Origin: Cuniculiplasma divulgatum
GTDB lineage: Archaea > Thermoplasmatota > Thermoplasmata > Thermoplasmatales > Thermoplasmataceae
Direction of reading: 5' to 3'
Assembly (NCBI GenBank): GCA_031200235.1
Contig: CP133595.1
Span: 1,178,001-1,242,000 of the forward strand
Length of the DNA stretch: 64,000 bases
Shown in pieces: positions 43,655 through 52,067 of this stretch (the stretch's first letter is position 1; each line of letters starts with the position of its first letter). Both the position numbers and the translations under genes were made by a program. The notes below the pieces were generated by a model. It did no database searches. It saw nothing but the letters and a program-made list of their open reading frames with translations, and was not told the origin of the DNA.

Positions 43655-43897
43655 ATGGAAGAATCGGACGTAGAGGATTTGCTATATGTCCTCGAAGGAA
43701 GGTTCGGCAGTATTGATTTGCGTGCAAGGCAGATGATAAAAGAAATAAATGATTTTTCCACCTTGAATCGTTTGATACTTGTAGCCGCCAACGTCAGCAG
43801 CTATGGGGATTTTCTGCAGGAACTTGAGAATAAGGATTCGTTCAAAATAGCAGGTGATAGATTCAATCCACTGAGCAGGAGGAAAGTCAATGACTGA
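43655..43897 (+). CDS. Small DUF4351-like protein, first gene of the nar operon
   Basis: This 80-residue soluble protein has the pattern DLLYVLEGRFGSIDLRARQM, then INDFSTLNRLILVAANVSSY and FLQELE. It resembles the DUF4351 domain usually found at the C-terminus of Rpn-family nucleases. Here it stands alone. Its function is unknown; it could be a small assembly or regulatory factor. Its end overlaps narG by eight bases, and it follows a good TATA box, so it is cotranscribed with narGHJI. The family similarity is by eye. Confidence 0.6.
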   Translation: MEESDVEDLLYVLEGRFGSIDLRARQMIKEINDFSTLNRLILVAANVSSYGDFLQELENKDSFKIAGDRFNPLSRRKVND

Positions 43898-46800
43898 AGC
43901 CATAGGCGAGAAGAAAGGACAGGCAAGCAATAACAAATGGATAGAGTACGATCCCAGATCAAGAGAATGGGAGAATGTATACAGATCAAGATGGGATCAC
44001 ACCAAGATCGTCCGATCAACACATGGCGTGAACTGCACCGGTTCCTGCAGTTGGCAGGTGTACGTCAAAGATGGAATAATAACCTGGGAAACACAGCAAA
44101 CAGACTACCCATCCAATGGTCAGGATTTTCCTGAATACGAGCCCAGGGGTTGTCCTCGGGGAGCAACATTTTCTTGGTATACTTATAGTCCAATGAGAGT
44201 AAAATATCCATATATACGTGGGTCTCTTGTAAGAATGTGGAGAAAGGCACTCAGTGAAACCGGGAATCCTGTATCTGCGTGGGACAGTATTACCAGCGAT
44301 CCGCAGCAAAGGGATAAATATGTCAAGGATCGTGGAAAAGGAGGTTTTGTCAGAAGCAATTGGGATGAAATATCCCAGATAATATCCGCTTCTCTGATCT
44401 CAACTATAAAGAAGTATGGACCGGATCGGATACTGGGGTTTACACCTATTCCCGCCATGTCCATGGTCAGCTACGCAGCAGGTTCACGTTTCCTATCATT
44501 GATAGGAGGAAGCATGCTCAGTTTTTATGACTGGTATGCTGACTTGCCCCCCGCTTCACCGCAGATATGGGGTGAGCAGACAGACGTCCCTGAAAGTGCG
44601 GACTGGTACAATTCCAAATATTTTATCATATGGGGAACAAACCTCCCCCAAACAAGGACACCTGATGCACATTTTATGGTTGAGGCCAGATACAACGGGA
44701 CAAAAGTTGTTGGCGTAAGCCCTGATTATGCCGAATACATAAAGTTCAGTGACCTCTGGCTTCCCGCAAAGGCCGGCACAGATGCCGCACTTGCCCTGTC
44801 GATGGCACACGTGATTATCAAGGAGTTTTATGCAGATCGGCTTGAACCATATTTCGCCTCCTATGCAAAAAAGTACACTGATCTGCCATTCCTTGTCATC
44901 CTTAAAAAGGAAGGCGATGACTACAGGTCAGACAGATTCCTGAGGGCCAGTGATCTCGGGGTCGGCGAGAAATATTCTGAATGGAAAACGGTTGTGTGGA
45001 ACAGCGCCTCAGGGAAATTGAGTATACCCGGCGGGAGTATAGGCTACAGGTGGGATGAGTCATCCAGATGGAATCTGGACCTTGTCGGAGTAGATAATGA
45101 GAAAATAGATCCTGCATTAACATTTGTGGGATCGGAGGATTCTGTTGAGCTGGTTAAATTCCCATTTTTCGACGAATCTGGCTCATATACGTCAACGCGT
45201 GGGGTTCCAGTGAAAAAAGTAAAAAGCGCAGACGGGGGTATGATATCCGTCACCACAGTATTCGATCTCTTTGCAGCAAGTCTGGGCGTACCTCGTGGCC
45301 TGAAAGGTGACTATCCCGAAAACTATGAATCCGATGGGGCATACACTCCAGCGTGGCAGGAAAAGATAACAGGGGTGGACAGGAATCTGGCTATTAGAGT
45401 AGCCAGAGAATTTGCTGACAACGCCGCTAAAACCAATGGAAAATCAATGATCGCCATGGGCGCGGGCACAAATCACTGGTACAACAGCGACGTCATATAC
45501 AGAAGTATCATCAGTCTGGTGCTTCTCACAGGCAGCCAGGGAGTTAATGGTGGTGGCTGGGCGCATTACGTGGGCCAGGAAAAGGTTAGACCGTTCGAAG
45601 GCTGGAGCAATATTGCTTTTGCAATGGACTGGGAACCAGCTTCAAGACTTCAGAATGGTACCTCATTTTTCTATCTGGCATCAGATCAGTTCAGGTATGA
45701 GCAGAAATATGACTACACACAGTTAACTCCATTTCAGGGGAAATATGCCGGCAAGCACCCTGCGGATCTTCTGGCTCTAGCTGTGAGGGAAGGCTGGCAA
45801 TCAAGTTATCCCCAGACCAACAGAAACCCTCTGGACATTGCCAAGGAAGCCCGGGAAGCAGGCTGCAAGACAAATGAGGAGGTGGGTCAATACGTTGTCA
45901 AAAAGTTCCTTTCCGGTGATATTAAATTCTCCGTCGAGGAACCAGATAATGAAAAAAACTTCCCTCGAGTGCTTTTCCTGTGGCGTTCCAATCTAATAGG
46001 TGCAGCAGGGAAAGGCCATGAATATTTCATAAAACACATGATTGGATCAAGTGGCCATCCGCTTGGTGACTTAAGCGAAAGCTGGAAACCGGAAACTGTT
46101 TCCATACCAGAGAAAGTACCGGAGGGGAAACTTGACCTAATGGTAGATGTGGACTTCCGAATGACAAGTTCCGCCCTATATTCCGATATCGTGCTGCCTG
46201 CAGCCACATGGTACGAGAAATATGACATTAGCAGCACTGACATGCATCCCTTCGTCCATCCATTCAGTGCGGCTATATCACCGCCATGGGAAACTAGGTC
46301 GGACTGGGAAACTTTCAAGATACTTGCCAAGAATTTCTCAGAAATGGCTGCCAAGGAGCTTCCTGAGGTTGAGGATGTAATGCTGAATTCCATGCAGCAT
46401 GATTCAATCGATGAAATTGCGCAGCCATTTGGAACTGTCGATGACTGGTTAAGTTCAAAAACAACCCCAATACCTGGAAAGAACTTTCCCAAAGTTTCTC
46501 TCGTAAAAAGGGACTATACCAAAATTTATGACAAGATGGTAACCCTTGGCCCTCTGGAGAAGAAAAGGATAACTGCAAAAGGCATAACGATCCCCGGAGA
46601 GAATGCATTCCATGATCTGCTTGAGAGCAAATTGCCGGCATATGATGTGCAGGGTTCAAGTTTTGGCCTTCCATCAATTAAGGAAGAGCGGCAGGTTGCC
46701 GATGCAATGATGACACTTTCCGGTGCGACCAATGGCCACCGGTCTCAAGAAGAATGGGCCTTCCTTTCTAAGAAGATGGGGAAGAACCTCACTGAATCAT

Positions 46801-47555
46801 TCCGGGGGAATTATGAAACGGATATCTCGTTCGATGACCTCGTTAGGCAGCCCAGACGTGCAATTGCCGGCCCCGTTTGGAGCGGCAATGAAGGTGGTGG
46901 GAGGCGTTATTCTCCATTTACAACGAACGTTGAATTTTCAATCCCCTGGAGAACATTGACAGGCAGACAGGCATTTTATCTGGACCACGAATTAATATCG
47001 GAAATGGCCGAGAATTTGCCCATTTATAAGCCTCCGTTGGGGCTTGCATTCTATACAAACAAGGAGGACGGCGCGCGACTGGCAACAGGCAAACATCTTA
47101 CAGTAAGATATCTGACACCACATCAGAAATGGGGCATTCACTCCACCTACGCCGACACGCCCATCATGCTTACACTTTTCCGCGGAGGGCAGTATGTGTG
47201 GATTAATGAGGATGACGCAAAGGAGATTGATCTGAAAGATAACGACTGGGTGGAAATTTACAACATGAACGGTGTTGTTGTTGCAAGAGCTGTCCTGTCA
47301 TACAGGATACCCAGAGGAGATGCAATAATGTATCACGCACAGGATCGTACAGTGGGAACACCAGGAAGTGAGATAACCGGAGATAGGGGCGGAACACACA
47401 ACAGTGTTACGCGTGTGATACTGAAACCAACCCATTTAATAGGCGGATATGCGCAGCTGGCATTCTTTTTTAATTATTACGGGCCAACCGGTCACCAGAG
47501 AGATGCAACAGCTTTCATCCGCAAACTCAACGAGGTGAAATGGCTTGAAAGTTAA
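43890..47555 (+). CDS. narG: Respiratory nitrate reductase alpha subunit
   Basis: This 1221-residue molybdopterin enzyme reduces nitrate to nitrite. H45, C49 and C53 in THGVNCTGSCSW plus C88 in EPRGCPRG are the FS0 cluster ligands of NarG. The FYDWYADLPPASPQIWGEQT segment (from about residue 212) holds the Mo-coordinating Asp. Length and order match membrane-bound NarG. Unlike the haloarchaeal and Pyrobaculum enzymes, the N-terminus (MTEAIGEKKGQASNN) has no twin-arginine signal, so the subunit should be cytoplasmic. AGGAGG stands eight bases before the ATG. narH overlaps its end. Confidence 0.95.
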   Translation: MTEAIGEKKGQASNNKWIEYDPRSREWENVYRSRWDHTKIVRSTHGVNCTGSCSWQVYVKDGIITWETQQTDYPSNGQDFPEYEPRGCPRGATFSWYTYSPMRVKYPYIRGSLVRMWRKALSETGNPVSAWDSITSDPQQRDKYVKDRGKGGFVRSNWDEISQIISASLISTIKKYGPDRILGFTPIPAMSMVSYAAGSRFLSLIGGSMLSFYDWYADLPPASPQIWGEQTDVPESADWYNSKYFIIWGTNLPQTRTPDAHFMVEARYNGTKVVGVSPDYAEYIKFSDLWLPAKAGTDAALALSMAHVIIKEFYADRLEPYFASYAKKYTDLPFLVILKKEGDDYRSDRFLRASDLGVGEKYSEWKTVVWNSASGKLSIPGGSIGYRWDESSRWNLDLVGVDNEKIDPALTFVGSEDSVELVKFPFFDESGSYTSTRGVPVKKVKSADGGMISVTTVFDLFAASLGVPRGLKGDYPENYESDGAYTPAWQEKITGVDRNLAIRVAREFADNAAKTNGKSMIAMGAGTNHWYNSDVIYRSIISLVLLTGSQGVNGGGWAHYVGQEKVRPFEGWSNIAFAMDWEPASRLQNGTSFFYLASDQFRYEQKYDYTQLTPFQGKYAGKHPADLLALAVREGWQSSYPQTNRNPLDIAKEAREAGCKTNEEVGQYVVKKFLSGDIKFSVEEPDNEKNFPRVLFLWRSNLIGAAGKGHEYFIKHMIGSSGHPLGDLSESWKPETVSIPEKVPEGKLDLMVDVDFRMTSSALYSDIVLPAATWYEKYDISSTDMHPFVHPFSAAISPPWETRSDWETFKILAKNFSEMAAKELPEVEDVMLNSMQHDSIDEIAQPFGTVDDWLSSKTTPIPGKNFPKVSLVKRDYTKIYDKMVTLGPLEKKRITAKGITIPGENAFHDLLESKLPAYDVQGSSFGLPSIKEERQVADAMMTLSGATNGHRSQEEWAFLSKKMGKNLTESFRGNYETDISFDDLVRQPRRAIAGPVWSGNEGGGRRYSPFTTNVEFSIPWRTLTGRQAFYLDHELISEMAENLPIYKPPLGLAFYTNKEDGARLATGKHLTVRYLTPHQKWGIHSTYADTPIMLTLFRGGQYVWINEDDAKEIDLKDNDWVEIYNMNGVVVARAVLSYRIPRGDAIMYHAQDRTVGTPGSEITGDRGGTHNSVTRVILKPTHLIGGYAQLAFFFNYYGPTGHQRDATAFIRKLNEVKWLES

Positions 47556-49038
47556 GTCCCAGATAGCTATGGTGATGAACCTTGACAAATGCATAGGATG
47601 CCACACCTGCAGTGTAACGTGCAAGAACGTGTGGACCAATAGGCCCGGCACGGAGTACATGTGGTTCAATAATGTTGAAACACGGCCAGGCCCCGGTTAT
47701 CCCACTGCATGGGAAAATCAGGACAAGTATAAGGGAGGATGGATTCTGAAGAACGGCAAGCTGCGTTTGAGATCGGGCGGCTCCCTCCAGCGGCTTCTCA
47801 ATATATTCTTCAATCCGGATCTTCCAACAATAGATGACTATTATGAGCCCTGGAACTATGACTATGGCAATCTTCTGGACAGCGCCAGGAAGGAACATCA
47901 ACCTGTTGCGAAACCGTTCTCTTCCCTGACCGGCGAGTTCATAGATAATCCTAAATGGGGGCCGAACTGGAATGACGACCTGGCTGGCGGGACCGCAACT
48001 TCATCCATGGATCCAAATCTCAGGGAATTGCAGAATCACCTTGCTTTCGAATATGAGAAAGCATTTATGATATATCTTCCAAGGATATGTGAACATTGCC
48101 TGAATCCCGCTTGTGTGGCGGCATGCCCTGCCGGTGCCATATACAAGAGGGATGAGGATGGTATAGTTCTTGTCGACCAGGATTCATGCAGGGGCTGGAG
48201 GTTCTGTGTTACAGCTTGTCCATACAAGAAGGTATATTATAACTGGAACACGCACAAATCAGAGAAGTGTACGTTCTGCTATCCAAGAATAGAGGCAGGT
48301 CTACCAACTGTGTGCTCTGAGACCTGCGTCGGCCGCATCAGATACCTTGGCCCTGTGCTTTACGACGCAGACAGGATAGAAGAAGCTGCTGCAGAGAATG
48401 ACCCCAAGAAACTGTATGATTCGCAGCTATCAGTATTTCTCGATCCATTTGATCCTGAGGTGATTCAACACGCGCACGAAGAAGGAATAAATGATGCGTG
48501 GATCGAAGCTGCCCAGAAATCACCCGTATACAAAATGGCCGTCAAGTGGAAGGTCGCTCTTCCCTTGCACCCGGAATTCAGGACACTCCCAATGGTATGG
48601 TACGTTCCACCTCTGAGCCCCATTCTGAATACTGTGGATCACGAGGAGGAGATCGGAGCGTATGATTACGTCACCCTTGTTGACAGCATGAGAATACCCA
48701 TGGAATATCTCGCATCAATCCTCTCTGCAGGTGACACAGAGACCATCAGGAAGGTTCTGGTGAAAATGAGTACAATGCGTGCTTATATGAGATCCTTGAA
48801 TTTGAATGAGGCTGGAGGCGCAAAACTGCTAGAGGAATCTGAGTTATCTCCGGAAGATGTTGTGGAAATGTCAAGACTCTTCGGAGTTGCCAAATATGAG
48901 GAACGCTTTGTGATTCCTACCGGAAGAAGAGAGGCAACAGCAGATGCATCGTACCTCCAGGGAGCATGCAGCCTGGAGGGGATAGCGCCGGAAGAGGGGG
49001 TTATCTATCCTAAACTGAAGGGGGGTAGAGAACTCTGA
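47545..49038 (+). CDS. narH: Respiratory nitrate reductase beta (iron-sulfur) subunit
   Basis: This 497-residue electron-transfer subunit has four Cys clusters: CIGCHTCSVTCK, CEHCLNPACVAACP, CRGWRFCVTACP and CTFCYPRIEAGLPTVCSETC. The Trp in CRGWRFC replaces a Cys, as in NarH of E. coli, giving one [3Fe-4S] and three [4Fe-4S] clusters. It passes electrons from NarI hemes to NarG. The start is a TTG overlapping the narG stop, chosen because the resulting MKVKSQIAMVMNLDKC matches the N-terminus of known NarH. Confidence 0.95.
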   Translation: MKVKSQIAMVMNLDKCIGCHTCSVTCKNVWTNRPGTEYMWFNNVETRPGPGYPTAWENQDKYKGGWILKNGKLRLRSGGSLQRLLNIFFNPDLPTIDDYYEPWNYDYGNLLDSARKEHQPVAKPFSSLTGEFIDNPKWGPNWNDDLAGGTATSSMDPNLRELQNHLAFEYEKAFMIYLPRICEHCLNPACVAACPAGAIYKRDEDGIVLVDQDSCRGWRFCVTACPYKKVYYNWNTHKSEKCTFCYPRIEAGLPTVCSETCVGRIRYLGPVLYDADRIEEAAAENDPKKLYDSQLSVFLDPFDPEVIQHAHEEGINDAWIEAAQKSPVYKMAVKWKVALPLHPEFRTLPMVWYVPPLSPILNTVDHEEEIGAYDYVTLVDSMRIPMEYLASILSAGDTETIRKVLVKMSTMRAYMRSLNLNEAGGAKLLEESELSPEDVVEMSRLFGVAKYEERFVIPTGRREATADASYLQGACSLEGIAPEEGVIYPKLKGGREL

Positions 49039-49064
49039 TCTCAAATAAATCCGATCTACTTCGG

Positions 49065-49619
49065 TTGGGTTCTATATTGTTGGATTATCCTGATTTTGTA
49101 TCTGTGGGAGAACTCCTTGAGGACGTAACCAGGATATGCTCACCGTCCGACAACCCGGCAATTTCTACAATAATGAGTAGTATCTCTGGGCTTGATATAG
49201 TGGACCTGCAGATGGATTACGTCAGAACGTTCGACATGAGCAAATCTGCCCCTCTATATCTGACTGCGTTTGAGTATGGAGATTCTAGGAAGAGAGGAGA
49301 TGCAATGGTTGAAATCAAGAGGATGATCGAATCGAGTGGATTCACCTTGAAAAAGAACGAGATACCAGATTATGTGCCTCTCTTATTATCGTTCTTGGGT
49401 TCGTTTCAGGACGGAAGTTTGCCCGAATCCCTGGAAATCAGATTGGCCCATTATTTCTCTGAAATAGAGACAAAGATTGATTCTCAACTGTACAGAGGGG
49501 TCTTTTCCCTCATGAAAGCCTTACTCACCAATAAAACAGACACTGCCACCAGGGAATTTGTTGTGGCTGATACTGGCGAGATGCCGTACCCGTTAAGGTA
49601 CGAAGGGGGCGAGTACTGA
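49065..49619 (+). CDS. narJ: Nitrate reductase assembly chaperone
   Basis: This protein of about 184 residues belongs to the TorD/NarJ family of helical chaperones that insert the Mo cofactor and hold apo-NarGH. The SILLDYPDF opening, MDYVRTFDMSKSAPLYLTAF and DYVPLLLSFLG are characteristic. The TTG at 49065 is the first ordinary start, but the frame is open from 49029 and codes upstream for LISNKSDLLRLG, which looks like native N-terminus. GGGGG at 49021-49025 stands before a CTG at 49035. The true start is therefore probably 49035. It is tightly packed between narH and narI. Confidence 0.87.
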   Translation: MGSILLDYPDFVSVGELLEDVTRICSPSDNPAISTIMSSISGLDIVDLQMDYVRTFDMSKSAPLYLTAFEYGDSRKRGDAMVEIKRMIESSGFTLKKNEIPDYVPLLLSFLGSFQDGSLPESLEIRLAHYFSEIETKIDSQLYRGVFSLMKALLTNKTDTATREFVVADTGEMPYPLRYEGGEY

Positions 49620-50353
49620 TGGATTTCCTGAATCAGCTTGCCTGGGTGATATACCCATATATGTCGTTCTCATTGATGATCATTGGCGTGGTTTACAGGT
49701 TCAAATACAGGCCTCTCAGCATAACATCCAAATCCAGTGAACTTCTGGAAAAGGAAAGATTGCGGTGGGGAGCCAGACTGTTCCATTACGGCATAATTTT
49801 TGTTATCCTGGGGCATTTCGCCGGACTCTTCGTGCCCATATCACTGCTTAACAGGTTCGGCGTGTCTGATTACATGAATTATGCTGTATCTGTTCTCGCT
49901 GGCGGCATTTTCGGCGTTATGGCATGGATTGGACTGGCTTATCTCATTGGCAGGCGGCTATTCGTTAAAAGAATACGGCAGAATTCGAGCTTCGGCGATA
50001 CATATGTCCTTATCCTGCTTCTTGTGATCATGTCATTCGGCCTATCCCTTCCACTGGGATATGATCTTATCAATGGTTCCGCTGCATACAATTCAGTAAT
50101 GTCAAACGTGGGCCAGTGGATGACTGGATTCTTCACCTTCAGGCCGGATGCGTCACTGATGCAGGGCGTGCCACTTATTTTCAAAGTACACATATTGCTG
50201 TCTTTCCTTCTCTACCCGTCAATTCCTTTCACAAGGCTTATTCACATATTCACAACACCTGTTAGATACCTCTACAGGAAACCACTGGTATTCCGGAGGA
50301 TGAACAACGATCTTGCCAAATCTGGCGAACTTGAACTGCAGGGACAAAAATGA
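49619..50353 (+). CDS. narI: Respiratory nitrate reductase gamma (cytochrome b) subunit
   Basis: This 244-residue membrane subunit has five hydrophobic segments. H56 and H66 in RLFHYGIIFVILGHFAG and H191 and H209 in KVHILLSFLLYP...LIHIF match the four heme b ligands of E. coli NarI (56, 66, 187, 205). It oxidises quinol and anchors NarGH. The ATG overlaps the narJ stop and its own stop overlaps the next gene, so the translation of all four is coupled. It lacks the large cytochrome or Rieske partners found in some archaeal Nar operons. Confidence 0.93.
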   Translation: MDFLNQLAWVIYPYMSFSLMIIGVVYRFKYRPLSITSKSSELLEKERLRWGARLFHYGIIFVILGHFAGLFVPISLLNRFGVSDYMNYAVSVLAGGIFGVMAWIGLAYLIGRRLFVKRIRQNSSFGDTYVLILLLVIMSFGLSLPLGYDLINGSAAYNSVMSNVGQWMTGFFTFRPDASLMQGVPLIFKVHILLSFLLYPSIPFTRLIHIFTTPVRYLYRKPLVFRRMNNDLAKSGELELQGQK

Positions 50354-51435
50354 CTGAATTTATGCCTAGGTTGTTAGGAAGATGGGACAGCACTGCAAAA
50401 GATCTTCTGCCAGCATACTTTGCCATGGTGATGGCAACTGGCATAGTTGCCATCGCTGCACACATCTATGGAATGAATTATTTTGCACAGTTCCTGTTTT
50501 ATGTCGATCTGATCGGCTATGCTGTTTTGTGGGCTCTTTCTTTGTACAGAATGGCCGTACATGGAAAGAGATATCTTGCGGATCTTATGGATCATGCCCG
50601 TGGCCCAGGCTTTTTCACGGTGATAGCAGGGAACAATACCCTGGGATCTGTTTTTCTACTGGTTGAGAAGAATTACACCATAGCATTCGGGTTATGGATA
50701 TTTGGTTTCATACTGTGGGTTTTCTATCAATACTTCATATTCTCTGCACTTTCCTTAGATAAAAACAAACCCACGCTGGAGAAGGGAATCAATGGAGCCT
50801 GGCTCGTCGCAATCGTATCAACGCAATCCGTAGCAGTCCTTGCTGCACAGCTATCTCCACTGCATCACTGGATGTATCTTGTTGCTCTTGTCATGTACAT
50901 GATCGGATGGATGACGTATATCCTGGTGATGTCACTGATAAATTACAGGTTGCTGTTCATGAAGCTGGATGCCTCCGATATTACTGGCCCATACTGGATT
51001 AATATGGGGGCAACAGCCATAACCACGCTTGCCGGAGCGCTCCTGCTCATAGAGGGTCAGGGACCGGATTTTGCTGAATTTACTGTGATAAGACCGTTTC
51101 TTCTTGGAGCCACTTTAATGATATGGGCATACGGCAGCTGGTGGATACCATGGCTATTCATTGTTGGCATCTGGAAATATACCCGGGGACATGACAGGAT
51201 ATTGAGATACGATCCATTCTTCTGGAGCGGGGTATTTCCCATGGGTATGTACACTGTTTCCACGTATATGATGGCAAAAGCAACGACCTTCACTCAGTTC
51301 AAGGTTATTTCGGATTATTTCGTCTATATAGCCATAGTGGCATGGGTGTATGAATTCATTGGTCTTGTTGTCAGGATATTCACCGGAAGAAGCAGAGATA
51401 ATGTTCCAATGAAATATAAGACAACTATGGAATGA
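50350..51435 (+). CDS. TDT/SLAC1-family channel or transporter
   Basis: This 361-residue protein has about ten membrane segments. It opens with LLPAYFAMVMATGIVAIAAHIYG, a hallmark of the tellurite-resistance/dicarboxylate transporter (TehA/SLAC1) family. Plant and bacterial relatives conduct nitrate, chloride or dicarboxylates. Its four-base overlap with narI strongly suggests it moves nitrate or nitrite for the cytoplasmic enzyme, in the place where NarK is usually found. Substrate and direction are inference. No NarK-type gene is in the window. Confidence 0.85.
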   Translation: MTEFMPRLLGRWDSTAKDLLPAYFAMVMATGIVAIAAHIYGMNYFAQFLFYVDLIGYAVLWALSLYRMAVHGKRYLADLMDHARGPGFFTVIAGNNTLGSVFLLVEKNYTIAFGLWIFGFILWVFYQYFIFSALSLDKNKPTLEKGINGAWLVAIVSTQSVAVLAAQLSPLHHWMYLVALVMYMIGWMTYILVMSLINYRLLFMKLDASDITGPYWINMGATAITTLAGALLLIEGQGPDFAEFTVIRPFLLGATLMIWAYGSWWIPWLFIVGIWKYTRGHDRILRYDPFFWSGVFPMGMYTVSTYMMAKATTFTQFKVISDYFVYIAIVAWVYEFIGLVVRIFTGRSRDNVPMKYKTTME

Positions 51436-51447
51436 AAGGAGGTAATT

Positions 51448-51879
51448 ATGTCAGGTCCAGCGCTAAAGAAAAAAAGATCACACATGATGATTCACAGAGC
51501 AGTCGAAGGAGAGATTGAAGAGGCGCTGGCTGTACTTGATGGCTATAATAGAAATGCAGAATCCATCAACGGTATTGCTGTAAAAACACTCATTGATCTC
51601 TGGCATGATAAGGTTATAGCTCACGCAGATGAAGAGGAGGCATCTCTCTACGTGGAGATAAAGACGGCAGTCCCTAGGATGGATGCGACACTGTTGAAGC
51701 TATCAAGGGATCATGATCTGCTCAGGAAGTTGCTTGTGAATCTATCAACAGAATATTCCACACACAGGGACTATGCTGAAATGTCAATGATTAATCATAC
51801 TATGCTTAACATTTTGAAAATTCACTCCTCTGATGAAATGGTTATGCTCTCGGATTGTGAAGAAAATCTCTCAACGTAA
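51448..51879 (+). CDS. Hemerythrin (HHE)-domain protein
   Basis: This 143-residue four-helix protein has histidine and carboxylate positions SHMMIHRAVEGEIEEAL, HDKVIAHADEEEASLY, SRDHDLLRKLL and MINHTMLNILKIHSSDE, a di-iron hemerythrin pattern. Relatives bind O2 or NO or repair iron-sulfur clusters. It has a perfect Shine-Dalgarno AGGAGGT at 51437-51443, four bases before the ATG. It is the last gene of the nar operon, 12 bases after the channel gene. A role in protecting iron-sulfur or heme centres from NO is inference. Confidence 0.85.
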   Translation: MSGPALKKKRSHMMIHRAVEGEIEEALAVLDGYNRNAESINGIAVKTLIDLWHDKVIAHADEEEASLYVEIKTAVPRMDATLLKLSRDHDLLRKLLVNLSTEYSTHRDYAEMSMINHTMLNILKIHSSDEMVMLSDCEENLST

Positions 51880-52035
51880 ACATTCAGGCAATATTGTCCC
51901 ACAGATCAGCACTCATCAATCCAGCCGCCAGCCCATACCTGCTAATTTCTGAAAAGACTGAGAGCTTAGTTTATGGGGTACCAGATTTGCATTATACCGG
52001 GAACCATGGCATAGATTGACCAGAACTTCTGATCA

Positions 52036-52044
52036 ACATATATT
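52036..52044 (+). promoter_or_regulatory. TATA box of the DNA polymerase gene
   Basis: ACATATATT lies 24-32 bases before the ATG at 52068, again predicting a leaderless mRNA. Confidence 0.55.
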
Positions 52045-52067
52045 TCAATGTAACCGCAATAGCAAGT

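Noticed and set aside
45887-46492. Reverse ORF of 201 codons inside narG
   Set aside because: Antisense shadow of narG coding sequence; no start signals or recognisable domain.
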